In this document: positions 24,355-33,931 of the stretch, piece after piece
Layout of the letters: each line of letters starts with the position of its first letter
Position numbering within the stretch: the first letter of the stretch is position 1
Assembly (NCBI GenBank): GCA_938041955.1
Contig: CALISD010000061.1
Span: forward strand, 1-64,000
DNA length: 64,000 bases
Origin: an uncultured Granulosicoccaceae bacterium
Lineage (GTDB): Bacteria > Pseudomonadota > Gammaproteobacteria > Granulosicoccales > Granulosicoccaceae
Direction of reading: 5' to 3'
Program-made: the position numbers and the translations under genes
Notes under the pieces: generated by a model
Told to the model about the DNA's origin: nothing
Databases searched by the model: none
What the model saw: only the letters and a program-made list of their open reading frames with translations

Positions 24355-26421
24355 TCAAAGTTGCAGCTCAGTGATCTCACGGCGGAACGATAGTGCATCA
24401 CCAATGTCCGGCATATCAAGTTCACGAGCGTAGCGATGGCCGGCATAGGTCGCCCATGCTATCGGGCCTGGCGCTTCGGCGTCGCCAAACGTTTTAATGC
24501 TTTTTATACCGGCATCAGCCCACTCTGATTCACGAGCCTTAAGTTCTTGCCAGACAGCATCATTAGACTGACGCGAAGTGACCAGCACAACCGCATCAGC
24601 TTCAATATACTTTGAACTACCGGTAAATGTGCAGTCACTGATGACATGATCTGCAGCGATAGACGCGACATCACGATTTAGCACAATCTCTACCCCAAGC
24701 TCTGCCAGCTGCTTGTGTATTGACGCTTGCTCAAGGGTGTTATTGGTCCACTCGGAAACATAGGCCGCCGGAGTGATTAACGTCACTTTCGCACCGGCAC
24801 GCTGCAACAGCTCAGCCAGTACGCCACCCATGTAGTAATGATCATCATCGAATACCACCACATTCCCTTTCGGGACAATGCCGTTCATTAGATCATCCGG
24901 TGTGTACAACGACATGTTTGAATCAATAGCCATTGGAACCACGTGGCGTCGAGCCACACCATCGCGCCTCCAGGTGGAGCCAGTCGCAAGCGCTACATTC
25001 TGAAAGCCGAATTCGAGTACCTGATCCGCACTGAGTTCGCTTTCAAAGTAAGTTTCAACATTAGGCTTTTGACTTAACTGATACTCGCGGTAGTCTGCGA
25101 CCCTGCCCCATGCTGACAAGCCGGGCAACTGACGCTCTTTAGCGACCCTGCCACCCAGTGTGGTAGTTGCCTCCGCCAATGCAACATCATAACCACGCAA
25201 TGCCAGTGCGCGCGCAGCCTCAAGTCCGGCAGGCCCGGCTCCCACTATCAATACATTTTCAGAAGCGCCCTTTGCCTGCATGCGTTCCGGATGCCAGCCT
25301 TTACGCCACTCTTCCATAAAGGTCGGGTTTTGTGTGCACCGTGAGATAGACATGGTCATGTCACCTGTTATGCAAATATTGCAACCGATGCACTCACGTA
25401 TGTCTTCGACACGGCCTTCATCGATTTTGTTGGGCAGAAAAGGGTCTGCAATTGATGGTCTGGCACAACCAATAAAATCAAGGTTACCTGAGTTAATTTG
25501 CTTCACCATCACATCCGGAGAGGTAAAGCGTCCAACACCTACCACCGGCTTGTCTGTCAGGGATTTAATCCCACTGACAAGATTCTGTTGCGCGGCTTCT
25601 TCAACAAAGCGCGACGGGCCCGAGCAATCTTCCCACGCGCCATGCGCCAGATCCCAAAGGTCTGGAAGATCTTTATTCATCTCAATAAAGTCTCTGACCT
25701 CTTCGTTGGAGAAACCGAGATCACCCATCTCTTCAAGAGACAGACGCAACGTGATACCCATTGTATCCCCGACGGCATCTCGAGCATCGTTAACCACTTC
25801 TTGTATAAACCTTGCTCGATTCTCAAGGCTTCCACCGTATTCATCCGTGCGTTGATTCGTTGCACGGGATAAAAAATGTTGCAGCACACCGAACCCATGC
25901 GCACCATATAAACAGATTAGATCAAACCCTGCAATTTGCGATCGTTTAAATGCATTCACAAACCAGCGGCGTAGATCTTTAATGTCTTTGCGTGTCATCG
26001 CACGGGCCTGCACCGGGTCATTAGTAAAGGTGCGAATCGGCAGCGCGGTGGGCGCCAGCGGCACTTCACGGGTATATAAGTTTGGCCCGTTGATACCGGA
26101 ATAAGCGAGTTCGATTCCGGCCAGAGCGCCATGCATTTTTGACTTCTCTGCCATCAATGCCAGTTGTGGAATGTCTTTATCTTCCCACAGGCGCAGTTCT
26201 ATGAATGGCGTGATTTCGGAACTTGGGTGAATCTCACACTGTTCGGTAAATATAACCCCCCAACCACCCTCTGCCTTAATGGCGCGCATCTCGGCAGCAG
26301 CCGACGGATCACGGTAACCCGCACCATTGCAGTGGGGCACCTGGTAAAAGCGATTTTTTGCCACCACAGGACCAATAGCCATCGGTTCAAACAGTACATC
26401 GTAGCGCGGATCGCGGACCAT
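24355..26421 (-). CDS. TMADH/DgcA-like flavin and iron-sulfur amine demethylase
   Basis: A 688-aa enzyme of the trimethylamine dehydrogenase family. Residues 1-370 are an Old Yellow Enzyme-type FMN barrel with VPHCNGAG (Cys31, at the place of the covalent flavin cysteine in TMADH). A [4Fe-4S] motif follows (CIGCNICITG, then SRC). Residues about 390-680 form an NAD/FAD-type domain (VLIVGAGPAGLEAARALALRG). Length and CTQNPTFMEEWRKGWHPE resemble dimethylglycine catabolism protein DgcA, N-methylproline demethylase and TMADH. The start at 26421 follows GAAGGGGAC. The substrate is a secondary or tertiary amine; which one is unknown. Confidence 0.82.
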   Translation of the reverse strand: MVRDPRYDVLFEPMAIGPVVAKNRFYQVPHCNGAGYRDPSAAAEMRAIKAEGGWGVIFTEQCEIHPSSEITPFIELRLWEDKDIPQLALMAEKSKMHGALAGIELAYSGINGPNLYTREVPLAPTALPIRTFTNDPVQARAMTRKDIKDLRRWFVNAFKRSQIAGFDLICLYGAHGFGVLQHFLSRATNQRTDEYGGSLENRARFIQEVVNDARDAVGDTMGITLRLSLEEMGDLGFSNEEVRDFIEMNKDLPDLWDLAHGAWEDCSGPSRFVEEAAQQNLVSGIKSLTDKPVVGVGRFTSPDVMVKQINSGNLDFIGCARPSIADPFLPNKIDEGRVEDIRECIGCNICITGDMTMSISRCTQNPTFMEEWRKGWHPERMQAKGASENVLIVGAGPAGLEAARALALRGYDVALAEATTTLGGRVAKERQLPGLSAWGRVADYREYQLSQKPNVETYFESELSADQVLEFGFQNVALATGSTWRRDGVARRHVVPMAIDSNMSLYTPDDLMNGIVPKGNVVVFDDDHYYMGGVLAELLQRAGAKVTLITPAAYVSEWTNNTLEQASIHKQLAELGVEIVLNRDVASIAADHVISDCTFTGSSKYIEADAVVLVTSRQSNDAVWQELKARESEWADAGIKSIKTFGDAEAPGPIAWATYAGHRYARELDMPDIGDALSFRREITELQL

Positions 26422-26543
26422 GGGTGTCCCCTTCTGATTGCATTGCTCATGCAACCGAGTTTACCACTCACACCAGCTGGAGACTTTGCTAAAACTTACC
26501 CTTCTCAGAACAGACATCGTACGCTGTACCAGCTCTCCGGGTT

Positions 26544-27614
26544 CTATTGAGTGACACTAACATCCAGCTGAAGATAGTCAATGAGGTGATAACTGGCAGG
26601 TGTATTGGCAGCTCTACTTCCGTCGTCGTTTAACAACAAAAGCTGATCTTTTTCATGCAAACGGACGGGTGCGATACCTTCCGTTTTCTTCAGTTTCTTG
26701 ACTCCGGCAATACGCACTCTACTTGGTAATGACTGTGAGCTACCGTTCCACAGCCATAGTTTGAAGCCTTTTGTTTTCTTTGTATTCTCACGCTGGCTAA
26801 GGATTAGATAACCCGAAAGCTTCGGATCATAGGTTATGTCACGCACTCCTCCACCATTCAAGTCAAGCAGAACGAGCTTTTCAGAAAATTGAAAGCGTGC
26901 GCCGGTTTCCAGTGCCCGCCGCGGGTTTAATATAGCAACCAGGATCGATTTTCCATCAAACATAGGGGCACGTAAACCCACCCACAATACCTTGCCATCA
27001 GGACTAAACGTGAGCCCCTCGATGTTGAGGCCATTTTCATCTTTGACATTTCGCTTTTTCGAAGCTTCTTTAAGCGCTGGAAAGGCTTTCACTAATCTTT
27101 TACGAAAATCGTATCGTACATTTACCTCCTGAATCTGATCTCCGGCAATTGAAAATTTAATTATTTTCTCCCGACCACGATCGCGCTTGCCGTTGCTTTT
27201 TCGTGACTGGGATGTGATCGCATAAATATCACCGTTGAGATCTTTCGTCACACCTTCCAGATCGTTGACAGCCCCCACCGCCGGATCAAGGAGCGTATTT
27301 AGCCGAAGTTTACTTACATCAAAGGACTCGCCATTGGATGCCGGTGTTAAAATGACAAACGGGCTGGTGGGCTCATCTTCTACAGCCAGTATGCGTCCGT
27401 CATCGAGCTGTACAACGCCAGATGGTTCGAATAGCCGTTCAATTAGTGTCGATTCAGATAGACGTGATTCAGCCGAAGCTTGAATACACCATAGAACTGA
27501 AATAGAAACAGAAAATACCCTGCAAAAGGTCGCCGCTTTGATTAAAGCCTTCTTACACCATATATTTAAACAACAGCACGAATGGTGAGAATTATTCCTT
27601 TTTGTATATTTCAT
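26544..27614 (-). CDS. Secreted DUF3616 / phytase-esterase-like beta-propeller protein
   Basis: A 356-aa protein with a probable N-terminal export signal (hydrophobic stretch ending near ASAE). The body reads as a propeller-type fold with EDEPTSPFVIL, VNDLEGVTKDLNGDIYAITSQ, GLNIEGLTFSPDGKVLWVGL and GVRDITYDPKLSGYLILSQ, which resembles DUF3616 and 'esterase-like activity of phytase' families. The frame extends to 27677 inside the upstream gene; the ATG at 27614 comes just after that gene's stop and is preferred. It is the last gene of the phosphate/polyphosphate cluster. The enzymatic function is unproven. Confidence 0.7.
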   Translation of the reverse strand: MKYTKRNNSHHSCCCLNIWCKKALIKAATFCRVFSVSISVLWCIQASAESRLSESTLIERLFEPSGVVQLDDGRILAVEDEPTSPFVILTPASNGESFDVSKLRLNTLLDPAVGAVNDLEGVTKDLNGDIYAITSQSRKSNGKRDRGREKIIKFSIAGDQIQEVNVRYDFRKRLVKAFPALKEASKKRNVKDENGLNIEGLTFSPDGKVLWVGLRAPMFDGKSILVAILNPRRALETGARFQFSEKLVLLDLNGGGVRDITYDPKLSGYLILSQRENTKKTKGFKLWLWNGSSQSLPSRVRIAGVKKLKKTEGIAPVRLHEKDQLLLLNDDGSRAANTPASYHLIDYLQLDVSVTQ

Positions 27615-27621
27615 CAACTTG

Positions 27622-28884
27622 TCAGAAGCTATAGCTAATCTTAGCTTCGATCTTGACTGCACCGTTAGCATTGTCATCGAAGGCAGATCCGGGTTGAAAA
27701 TAGCCTAGTACAAGCTCAGTTTCAATATTGGCTGCAAAGCTAAAGCCCGCTACAACATCTAACTCGCTGCCGATGTTCTTGCTGATACCATCTGGGTCGG
27801 AATCAAGATCACTACTGCGAAGTTTGTCACTCGCCTGATCCTGTTGATAGTGATGGTAGACCAGGTCCACCGACGCTGAACGGTTAAATCGATAACCTAT
27901 ACCAGCGGTATAAATGTGTAGATTACTAAGCTCCGGGTCAAATACCTCACCATAATACTTAAACGAAGTAACACCACCGAATTTGTCGGAGTTACCTTGT
28001 AGATCCGTCTGCCTGAAATCTGTGTCTCTGTCCCCGTCTCCACTACCGTATGCATAGGCAAGTGTTAAATAAGCGCCGGGGGCTTTATGCGAGAACATCG
28101 TCGTCCCGACATCCAGACCATAGCCATTGATCTTTTTCTCATCGTCTTTTCCACGAGACCACCCGAAATCAGCCCAGAAGCTAAATTGCTTGTCCGCCAG
28201 TTCCCCCTTCGTAGTCAGCCCATAGAATATTTGATTCTCGTTTTTTTCATGGCGATCGTCACGCACAATAGTGTATGCGGTCAACTCCAGTTCTTTGGAT
28301 TGTTCGTACTCACCTATAAGGAAGTAGTTTTTAACAGTATCTTCATCATCGTGACGAATTAAGTCCGACCCTATTATTTCCTCCTTATTGATTGATAGAG
28401 ATATTTCTGTATCAATCTCTTTAAACTCAAACGACACTAAAATACCGTCAAGGTTTTTGTCGTACAGCCATTCGCGATTGTCGTTAAGATTGAATCTACC
28501 AATAGTCAGTGATGATTTTATATCATCGGCATCAGACAGGCCTTTCAAGTGGATGTAGGCTTCCTCTATCTCTAAAGTCGACTTGTAACTTCTCTCGCGT
28601 TCATCGTCCTCTATATCTATTTTTAATTCACGCCCGGATTGCAAACTGATAAATCCAAATGTGTTTTTATTCACCTCATATTCCATTTCCAGGGAAAGGC
28701 CAGGTTCTATTTTCAGAACTCCCTCTTCATCGTCAGCGTCAAGGTTATAATTCCAGTCTGTACTCAGGCTTTGTTCAATCTCACCTTCGAAACTGAATCG
28801 CGATTTCGCTTCACTTGCTATTCCCCAACTAGCCGTCAGTACCATAATTGTAATTGTGCTTAATAACCATCGTAAGCCGAACAT
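27622..28884 (-). CDS. AlgE-like outer-membrane beta-barrel protein
   Basis: A 420-aa outer-membrane protein with a signal peptide (MFGLRWLLSTITIMVLTASW, cleavage near IASEA), alternating amphipathic strands rich in Asp/Glu loops, and a C-terminal phenylalanine (KISYSF) typical of barrels. It resembles the alginate export (AlgE, PF13372-like) porin family. The ATG at 28884 has GGGAG upstream and gives a proper signal peptide; the longer frame to 28941 would run into the next gene. Its place next to ppk1 and a PiT permease suggests passage of phosphate-containing anions; that is inference. Confidence 0.75.
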   Translation of the reverse strand: MFGLRWLLSTITIMVLTASWGIASEAKSRFSFEGEIEQSLSTDWNYNLDADDEEGVLKIEPGLSLEMEYEVNKNTFGFISLQSGRELKIDIEDDERERSYKSTLEIEEAYIHLKGLSDADDIKSSLTIGRFNLNDNREWLYDKNLDGILVSFEFKEIDTEISLSINKEEIIGSDLIRHDDEDTVKNYFLIGEYEQSKELELTAYTIVRDDRHEKNENQIFYGLTTKGELADKQFSFWADFGWSRGKDDEKKINGYGLDVGTTMFSHKAPGAYLTLAYAYGSGDGDRDTDFRQTDLQGNSDKFGGVTSFKYYGEVFDPELSNLHIYTAGIGYRFNRSASVDLVYHHYQQDQASDKLRSSDLDSDPDGISKNIGSELDVVAGFSFAANIETELVLGYFQPGSAFDDNANGAVKIEAKISYSF

Positions 28885-28886
28885 GT

Positions 28887-29519
28887 TCACTGAACGACTC
28901 CCACAGTGGAGGCACGAAAAACTATGACGGCTATCAGGCACGCTACACTAATCACAAGCCCGATAATAAAAGCATTGTACGACACGTAGAGCCGAGTGAA
29001 TTTTTTATCAGCGATACATCCCAATGTATAGATATGAGATGTCATATTGGAATATATTCGATCATTATTTTGCATCATCTCGTGCATAGCATCGATATAA
29101 TCATCCGAAGACAATGATGCGAACTGATCAAACAATAACAGCATTGCCTTGTCAGATTTAAAATCCTCAACTGTGTGGATCTCTCTATCGATATCTGGTC
29201 TGGCCGCGAGTACAGCAAATATTATGGCGATAGTACATGTAACCAAAAACAGCGTGACTGGAATCAAAAGTAGAGGATCAGAGTTTAGAAAATACGCTCC
29301 GGACAGCAATAACATGGACACCAGCAAGCCGTTTAAAGAAATCATAATATTCGCTTTAGTCGCAGCCAAAGCAATCATGTCGAGCTGTGTTCGATAGCTA
29401 TTTCTAAACATCGACTCAATACCTCGAGCGCTACCAATCTTTACTGGTATCCCCTCAGACTGTTTCTTATGCTGCTTTACCAATTCCAGTTTTTTAGAAG
29501 ATTTCGATGCTTTAGCCAT
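28887..29519 (-). CDS. DUF5706 membrane protein, Pycsar-effector-like
   Basis: A 210-aa protein with a basic N-terminus, the RGIESMFRNSYRTQLDMIAL helix, and KANIMISLNGLLVSM leading into two membrane segments (about residues 60-108), then a cytoplasmic helical part and a third segment near residue 185. These match the DUF5706/PycTM family, whose best-known members are membrane effectors of cyclic-pyrimidine (Pycsar) phage defence. No nucleotide cyclase lies next to it. It sits between ppk1 and the porin, two bases before the porin start. The family call is fair; the function here is open. Confidence 0.75.
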   Translation of the reverse strand: MAKASKSSKKLELVKQHKKQSEGIPVKIGSARGIESMFRNSYRTQLDMIALAATKANIMISLNGLLVSMLLLSGAYFLNSDPLLLIPVTLFLVTCTIAIIFAVLAARPDIDREIHTVEDFKSDKAMLLLFDQFASLSSDDYIDAMHEMMQNNDRIYSNMTSHIYTLGCIADKKFTRLYVSYNAFIIGLVISVACLIAVIVFRASTVGVVQ

Positions 29520-29587
29520 GATCCGTCCCTAATTAGTAATGTTATGCATTAGTTGATTGAGTTGTTCTGAACTCTATTTCCAGTATG

Positions 29588-31816
29588 TTAGAAACAGAGA
29601 CGTAGCCAGCGATTGGTTAAGTTGTGCTGTGCCGACGCATTTATATGCCGAGGTGTACCGTGCCGTATGCGGGCGTTGCCAATCGCCATCTCCTGACAGT
29701 TTTTCGACTTAAGCGAGTCATGGGATTGCTGCTGCACATAGCTACCGTCTGACTGCATCTCCCAGGCGCAATAGTTATCACCAAGCTGTTCTTCTAATAT
29801 CTCACTCAGCGTTTGTCTGGCATCGAGGTTATCAATTGGAACCAGCAGTTCCACACGCCGTTCAAGGTTTCGGGTCATCAGATCAGCCGAACCGATGTAG
29901 AATTCCTCTTCTCCACCGTTACGAAAGTAATAGATCCGACTGTGTTCTAGAAAACGACCGACAATACTTCTGACACTAATATTCTCAGACAGATGTGCTA
30001 TTCCGGGTCTCAATCTGCAGATATCACGCACAATAAGTTCAATCTTCACACCTGCTTGAGATGCCCCATATAAAGCGTTAGTGATATCCGGATCTTCGAT
30101 GGCGTTAGTTTTAAGTCTGATTAACCCCGGAGATGCGTCGGAGTGCGCCGTCACTTCTCTTGCAATTTTTTCCAGCAAGGCCGTTTTTATGATTTGCGGT
30201 GCCGCCATAATCCGAGCGTATTTTCGCTGCGGATGGCAACCTGTAGTGAGATAGTTAAATAACTCTGTTAAGTCTCCGGTTAACTGATCGTTACAGGTGA
30301 GTAGTCCGATATCAGAGTACAGACACGCTGTACCTGCATGGTAGTTCCCGGTACCGACATGCGCGTATCGGCGTAGACCACCTTTTTCTTTTCTAACAAT
30401 CAATATAGTTTTACAGTGCGTCTTCAACTTAGCAACACCAAAACTTACATGTACCCCCGCTTGTTCCAAATGCGTGGCCCAGCGAATATTCGCCTCTTCA
30501 TCAAAGCGCGCTTTTAGTTCAACGATGACAGCGACCTGCTTTCCATCCATAGCAGCGTTAACCAGATATTCCAGTATTCTGGTGTCTGGGGAGGTTCGGT
30601 ACAGCGTCATTTTGATAGCCACTACCTGAGGATCACTGCTTGCCTCGCAGACCAGACGTTCAACTGAACTAACGAATGATTCGTACGGATGCTGGAGAAG
30701 GATTGATCCAGCTGATCTAATGGCATGAAAAATAGAAACATCTTCGAGCTGAATGTTGTCTATGGGTTGATGCACAGTGTCGTGCAAAGTCGGGATTTCA
30801 AGCGATGCTATTTCCAGTAGATCTGACATGCACACCATCGCAGCACTCTCCACTACGTCGTTCTCTTCGTCCAGAGTCAACTGATTTGCCAGCGAACGTC
30901 TTAGTGGTTGAGACATCCGCGTACTTGTCTGGAGCCTTACCACCGGCGCGAACCTTCGATTACGTAGCTCACTCTCTATAATCTCGAGCATGTCTCCCAT
31001 ACCAGTGCTATCACGATCTGTAATTGCGTTTCGAGTCACTCGAAAAACATCGCATGAGATAATATCGATGCAAGGAAACAGACTTGAAATATGACTGATG
31101 ATTAGCTCTTCAAGGCGAACAAACTTGTACCCCGCACCAACACGCACAAACCGCGGTACACCATCCCCCGTCGGAAGCTTGATACGTGCCGTTAAAACCC
31201 CCGGATGATCCTCGCGCTTCATCGCCACGAGCAAATTGAGTGAGAGATTAGAAATAAAAGGAAAAGGATGGGAATGATCCACTACCAAGGGAGTCAGAAT
31301 CGGCTCCACTGACGATTCGTAGTAGTCTTGAAGCTCTTGCTTTTCAAAACTATCTAACGTGCTGTAAGAACATAGTTCGATCTGGTGCCGACCCAGTTCA
31401 TCGACTACCGTGTGATAGATCGTCTCCTTTTCTTTTTGCAATGACAAAAGCATCTGTCTGCACAGTTCGAGTTGCACCTGCGGTGACCGACCGTCAACGG
31501 TAGACTTTGTTACGCCAGCACCAATCTGCTGTTTTAATCCACCGAGGCGTTTCATATAAAACTCGTCAATATTTGCACTGACAATTGCCAGAAACTTAAC
31601 CCGCTCCAACAACGGCGTACGTGGATTACCAGCCTCACCTAGAACTCTTCGATTAAATTCAATCCAGCTCAGTTCACGGTTAAGATAACAATCGGATGTG
31701 AACTCTATGGAGTTGGGATCGAAAGATTTCACGGCGTTATTTTCAGCCGGTTGGAGTACTAGACCTGTAATTTCCGAAGCTACTGCAGTATCTGCCTTCG
31801 AGGGTTGGGAGATCAT
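29588..31816 (-). CDS. ppk1: Polyphosphate kinase 1
   Basis: A 742-aa PPK1, which makes polyphosphate from ATP and works in reverse. Domains run in the usual order: N-terminal helical domain (YLNRELSWIEFNRRVLGEA, residues 44-62), H domain, then two PLD-like C domains with KTHCKTILIVRK, RYAHVGTGNYH (His486, in the position of the phosphorylated histidine) and FLEHSRIYYF. The N-terminus is about 35 residues longer than typical. It overlaps the PiT gene by four bases (ATGA), so transport and polymerisation of phosphate are coupled. Confidence 0.94.
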   Translation of the reverse strand: MISQPSKADTAVASEITGLVLQPAENNAVKSFDPNSIEFTSDCYLNRELSWIEFNRRVLGEAGNPRTPLLERVKFLAIVSANIDEFYMKRLGGLKQQIGAGVTKSTVDGRSPQVQLELCRQMLLSLQKEKETIYHTVVDELGRHQIELCSYSTLDSFEKQELQDYYESSVEPILTPLVVDHSHPFPFISNLSLNLLVAMKREDHPGVLTARIKLPTGDGVPRFVRVGAGYKFVRLEELIISHISSLFPCIDIISCDVFRVTRNAITDRDSTGMGDMLEIIESELRNRRFAPVVRLQTSTRMSQPLRRSLANQLTLDEENDVVESAAMVCMSDLLEIASLEIPTLHDTVHQPIDNIQLEDVSIFHAIRSAGSILLQHPYESFVSSVERLVCEASSDPQVVAIKMTLYRTSPDTRILEYLVNAAMDGKQVAVIVELKARFDEEANIRWATHLEQAGVHVSFGVAKLKTHCKTILIVRKEKGGLRRYAHVGTGNYHAGTACLYSDIGLLTCNDQLTGDLTELFNYLTTGCHPQRKYARIMAAPQIIKTALLEKIAREVTAHSDASPGLIRLKTNAIEDPDITNALYGASQAGVKIELIVRDICRLRPGIAHLSENISVRSIVGRFLEHSRIYYFRNGGEEEFYIGSADLMTRNLERRVELLVPIDNLDARQTLSEILEEQLGDNYCAWEMQSDGSYVQQQSHDSLKSKNCQEMAIGNARIRHGTPRHINASAQHNLTNRWLRLCF

Positions 31817-33315
31817 TTTGCTATCCCTTGAACGATATAAAACAGCGACGCAGAGATGGCAGCAGCCGATGGTACAGTAATAAACCAGGCCGCCAGTATC
31901 GTCAGAAGCTGACTTCGACGAACAAGCCTCCTCGGTTTTCGCCGCTTTTCAACCGCTGTCACTCTGGCCGCATCACCACGAATAAGACGATCAATAACCT
32001 GATCAATACGGGCAGCGAAGCCAGGCCTGGACCTGCTCCCTGTGTTACTGCAAAACTCACGGTAGAATCCAACACCAAACACTGCACCAATGGCGATGTG
32101 AGTGGAACTCACCGGTAGACCCAGCGCGGAAGCGCCAATCACAGTGATCGCTGCTGACAAACACACACAGAACGCTCGCGTTTGATCAAGTGCCGTTAGC
32201 TGTTTACCCACCGTGCGAATTAACTTGGCACCAAATAGAAACAGACCTAGCGATATACCGATTGCACCGATTGCCATAACCCATAGGGGGATACCCACTT
32301 TAGAAGCAACTTCTGCTGAACTAGCTACACTGACAATTGCCGACAAGGGCCCTACCGCATTGGCAACGTCATTTGCACCATGCGAAAACGACAATAAGGC
32401 GGCCGCAAACACCAACGGGATATTGAATAGTTGATTAACACCCGCTCGACGATTTTCAAGAGAAAGTGAGGCCTTGGATACCAATGGACGAAGGATCATT
32501 TGCGCTACTACGAAACCACCCAACCCGACACCCAATATAATTGACGGACCGGGCTTCCATATTTTCTTAAGACCTTTCATCATCAAGTACATGGTAAAAG
32601 CCGCTACCATCACACCCAGAAATATCGGAACCCAGCGACGACTCGCCGCGATCATGTCTTGTTTAGAGAAAACCGTTTTTTCTATACCTGCTAAAAATGC
32701 AGCCGCGATCAACCCGCCTAATAACGGCGATACTACCCAGCTAGCTGCAATCTTCGACATAACCTCCCAGTCGACAACGTTGTATCCGGCCGCGGCAACT
32801 CCGCCACCTAGTACCCCGCCAACAATAGAGTGAGTCGTGGAGACTGGTGCACCAAGCCAGGTAGCCAGGTTCAGCCAAAGAGCACCAGCCAGTAAAGCCG
32901 CACCCATCGCCAACATAAAGGTGGTTGAGTCAGGAATGAGTGATGCGTCGATAATGCCTTTTGAAATGGTAGATACCACATCACCGCCTGCCAGCAATGC
33001 TCCAGCACTCTCAAAGATCACTGCTATGAAGATTGCTCCACCCAACGTCAGAGCACCAGATCCCACGGCAGGCCCAACGTTGTTAGCAACATCATTAGCA
33101 CCAATGTTGATCGCCATATAGGCTCCGGCTACGGAGGCTATTGATACAATTAAGGCAACCTGATTAACGCCGAACGTCACCAATGCGTAGATACTCACCA
33201 GCACCAGAAATACGGCGGCAATGGTAAATTTTGGTAGTGAAAGTTTGGGTGGACCAACGCTTACAACTGAACTTGCATCGACTTTATGCTTTGCGCTAGT
33301 AATTATGGTTGTCAT
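31813..33315 (-). CDS. PiT-family inorganic phosphate permease
   Basis: A 500-aa inner-membrane phosphate transporter with the duplicated PiT signature (GANDVANNVGPAVGSGAL and SHGANDVANAVGPLSA) and about ten to twelve hydrophobic segments. A basic cytoplasmic loop (RLIRGDAARVTAVEKRRKPRR) lies before the last segment. The frame is open to 33372, but the ATG at 33315 has GGGAG upstream and gives the normal N-terminus. It heads a minus-strand cluster with ppk1. I looked for a Pho box upstream and found none that convinces. Confidence 0.92.
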   Translation of the reverse strand: MTTIITSAKHKVDASSVVSVGPPKLSLPKFTIAAVFLVLVSIYALVTFGVNQVALIVSIASVAGAYMAINIGANDVANNVGPAVGSGALTLGGAIFIAVIFESAGALLAGGDVVSTISKGIIDASLIPDSTTFMLAMGAALLAGALWLNLATWLGAPVSTTHSIVGGVLGGGVAAAGYNVVDWEVMSKIAASWVVSPLLGGLIAAAFLAGIEKTVFSKQDMIAASRRWVPIFLGVMVAAFTMYLMMKGLKKIWKPGPSIILGVGLGGFVVAQMILRPLVSKASLSLENRRAGVNQLFNIPLVFAAALLSFSHGANDVANAVGPLSAIVSVASSAEVASKVGIPLWVMAIGAIGISLGLFLFGAKLIRTVGKQLTALDQTRAFCVCLSAAITVIGASALGLPVSSTHIAIGAVFGVGFYREFCSNTGSRSRPGFAARIDQVIDRLIRGDAARVTAVEKRRKPRRLVRRSQLLTILAAWFITVPSAAAISASLFYIVQGIAK

Positions 33316-33931
33316 GAGAACTCCCACATCGTGAATGCTTAGGAAAGATTGGCTGCAGAGTCGGAAACTCAAACAAGGTCAATCAAGCGAGCCTTATAAT
33401 GACAATCTACGGGCACATGAAAACAGGGTCATGAGTCGAGACATGGGGGAGTCAAAAGTCCCGTTTTTTTTAGTAAATGGTCCTTACGAATTGAGAGAAA
33501 GGAATTTATAGAAAGGAGAAATATGAAATGAGCACTCAGAGCCGTAAGTGCAAAGAGACTGGGCTAGAATATATAGGCAGCGCCGCGAAGTTGCAGGCCA
33601 AAAGTAAACGACCCTCGTAAAACGAACTGAAAATCTCCGTGGCATGGCACTCGCTCACGCGTCGGGTTTCTTTTGTCGCTCCGAACTCACCTACGACCCT
33701 GGCGTTTAGGTATCACCGGTTCGTAGGAGGATAAGCTGAAAGCGTATCCACCAATACTCTGAGCTTCAATTGTTACGTAGCGTGGCCTGGAACTCTGGTC
33801 TTATGAATTGGTATGAATTCAATTATTTTTGTGAATGCGCTTTGCGCTTATGTCCCCTACGAAAAATCTGTCCAGACCAACCATTGAATGGATCACCTTA
33901 TTTCGATAACCGAACCACGTGACACAAGCTG
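33316..33931. other. 616-base intergenic region with one dispersed repeat
   Basis: No credible gene is present. It holds the upstream region of the phosphate cluster, a reverse copy of the GACGCGT repeat, and an inverted pair CCTACGA (33690-33696) and TCGTAGG (33721-33727). The low-coordinate part must contain the promoter of the PiT gene, but I cannot place hexamers with confidence. Confidence 0.5.
33648..33670 (-). repeat. Dispersed GACGCGT repeat, reverse copy
   Basis: CACTCGCTCACGCGT followed by CGGGTTTC matches the repeat in reverse. Its flank (read on the minus strand: CATGCCACGGAGATTTTC) is shared with the copy at 38985-39030, showing that those two copies descend from a longer common unit. 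Confidence 0.8.

Noticed and set aside
28887-29519. A complete Pycsar phage-defence system
   Set aside because: Only the effector-like protein is present. No pyrimidine cyclase gene lies within the flanking genes, so a defence system is not supported.
33316-33480. Pho box upstream of the PiT permease
   Set aside because: CTGT and GTCAT words are present but not in the spaced direct-repeat arrangement of a Pho box.
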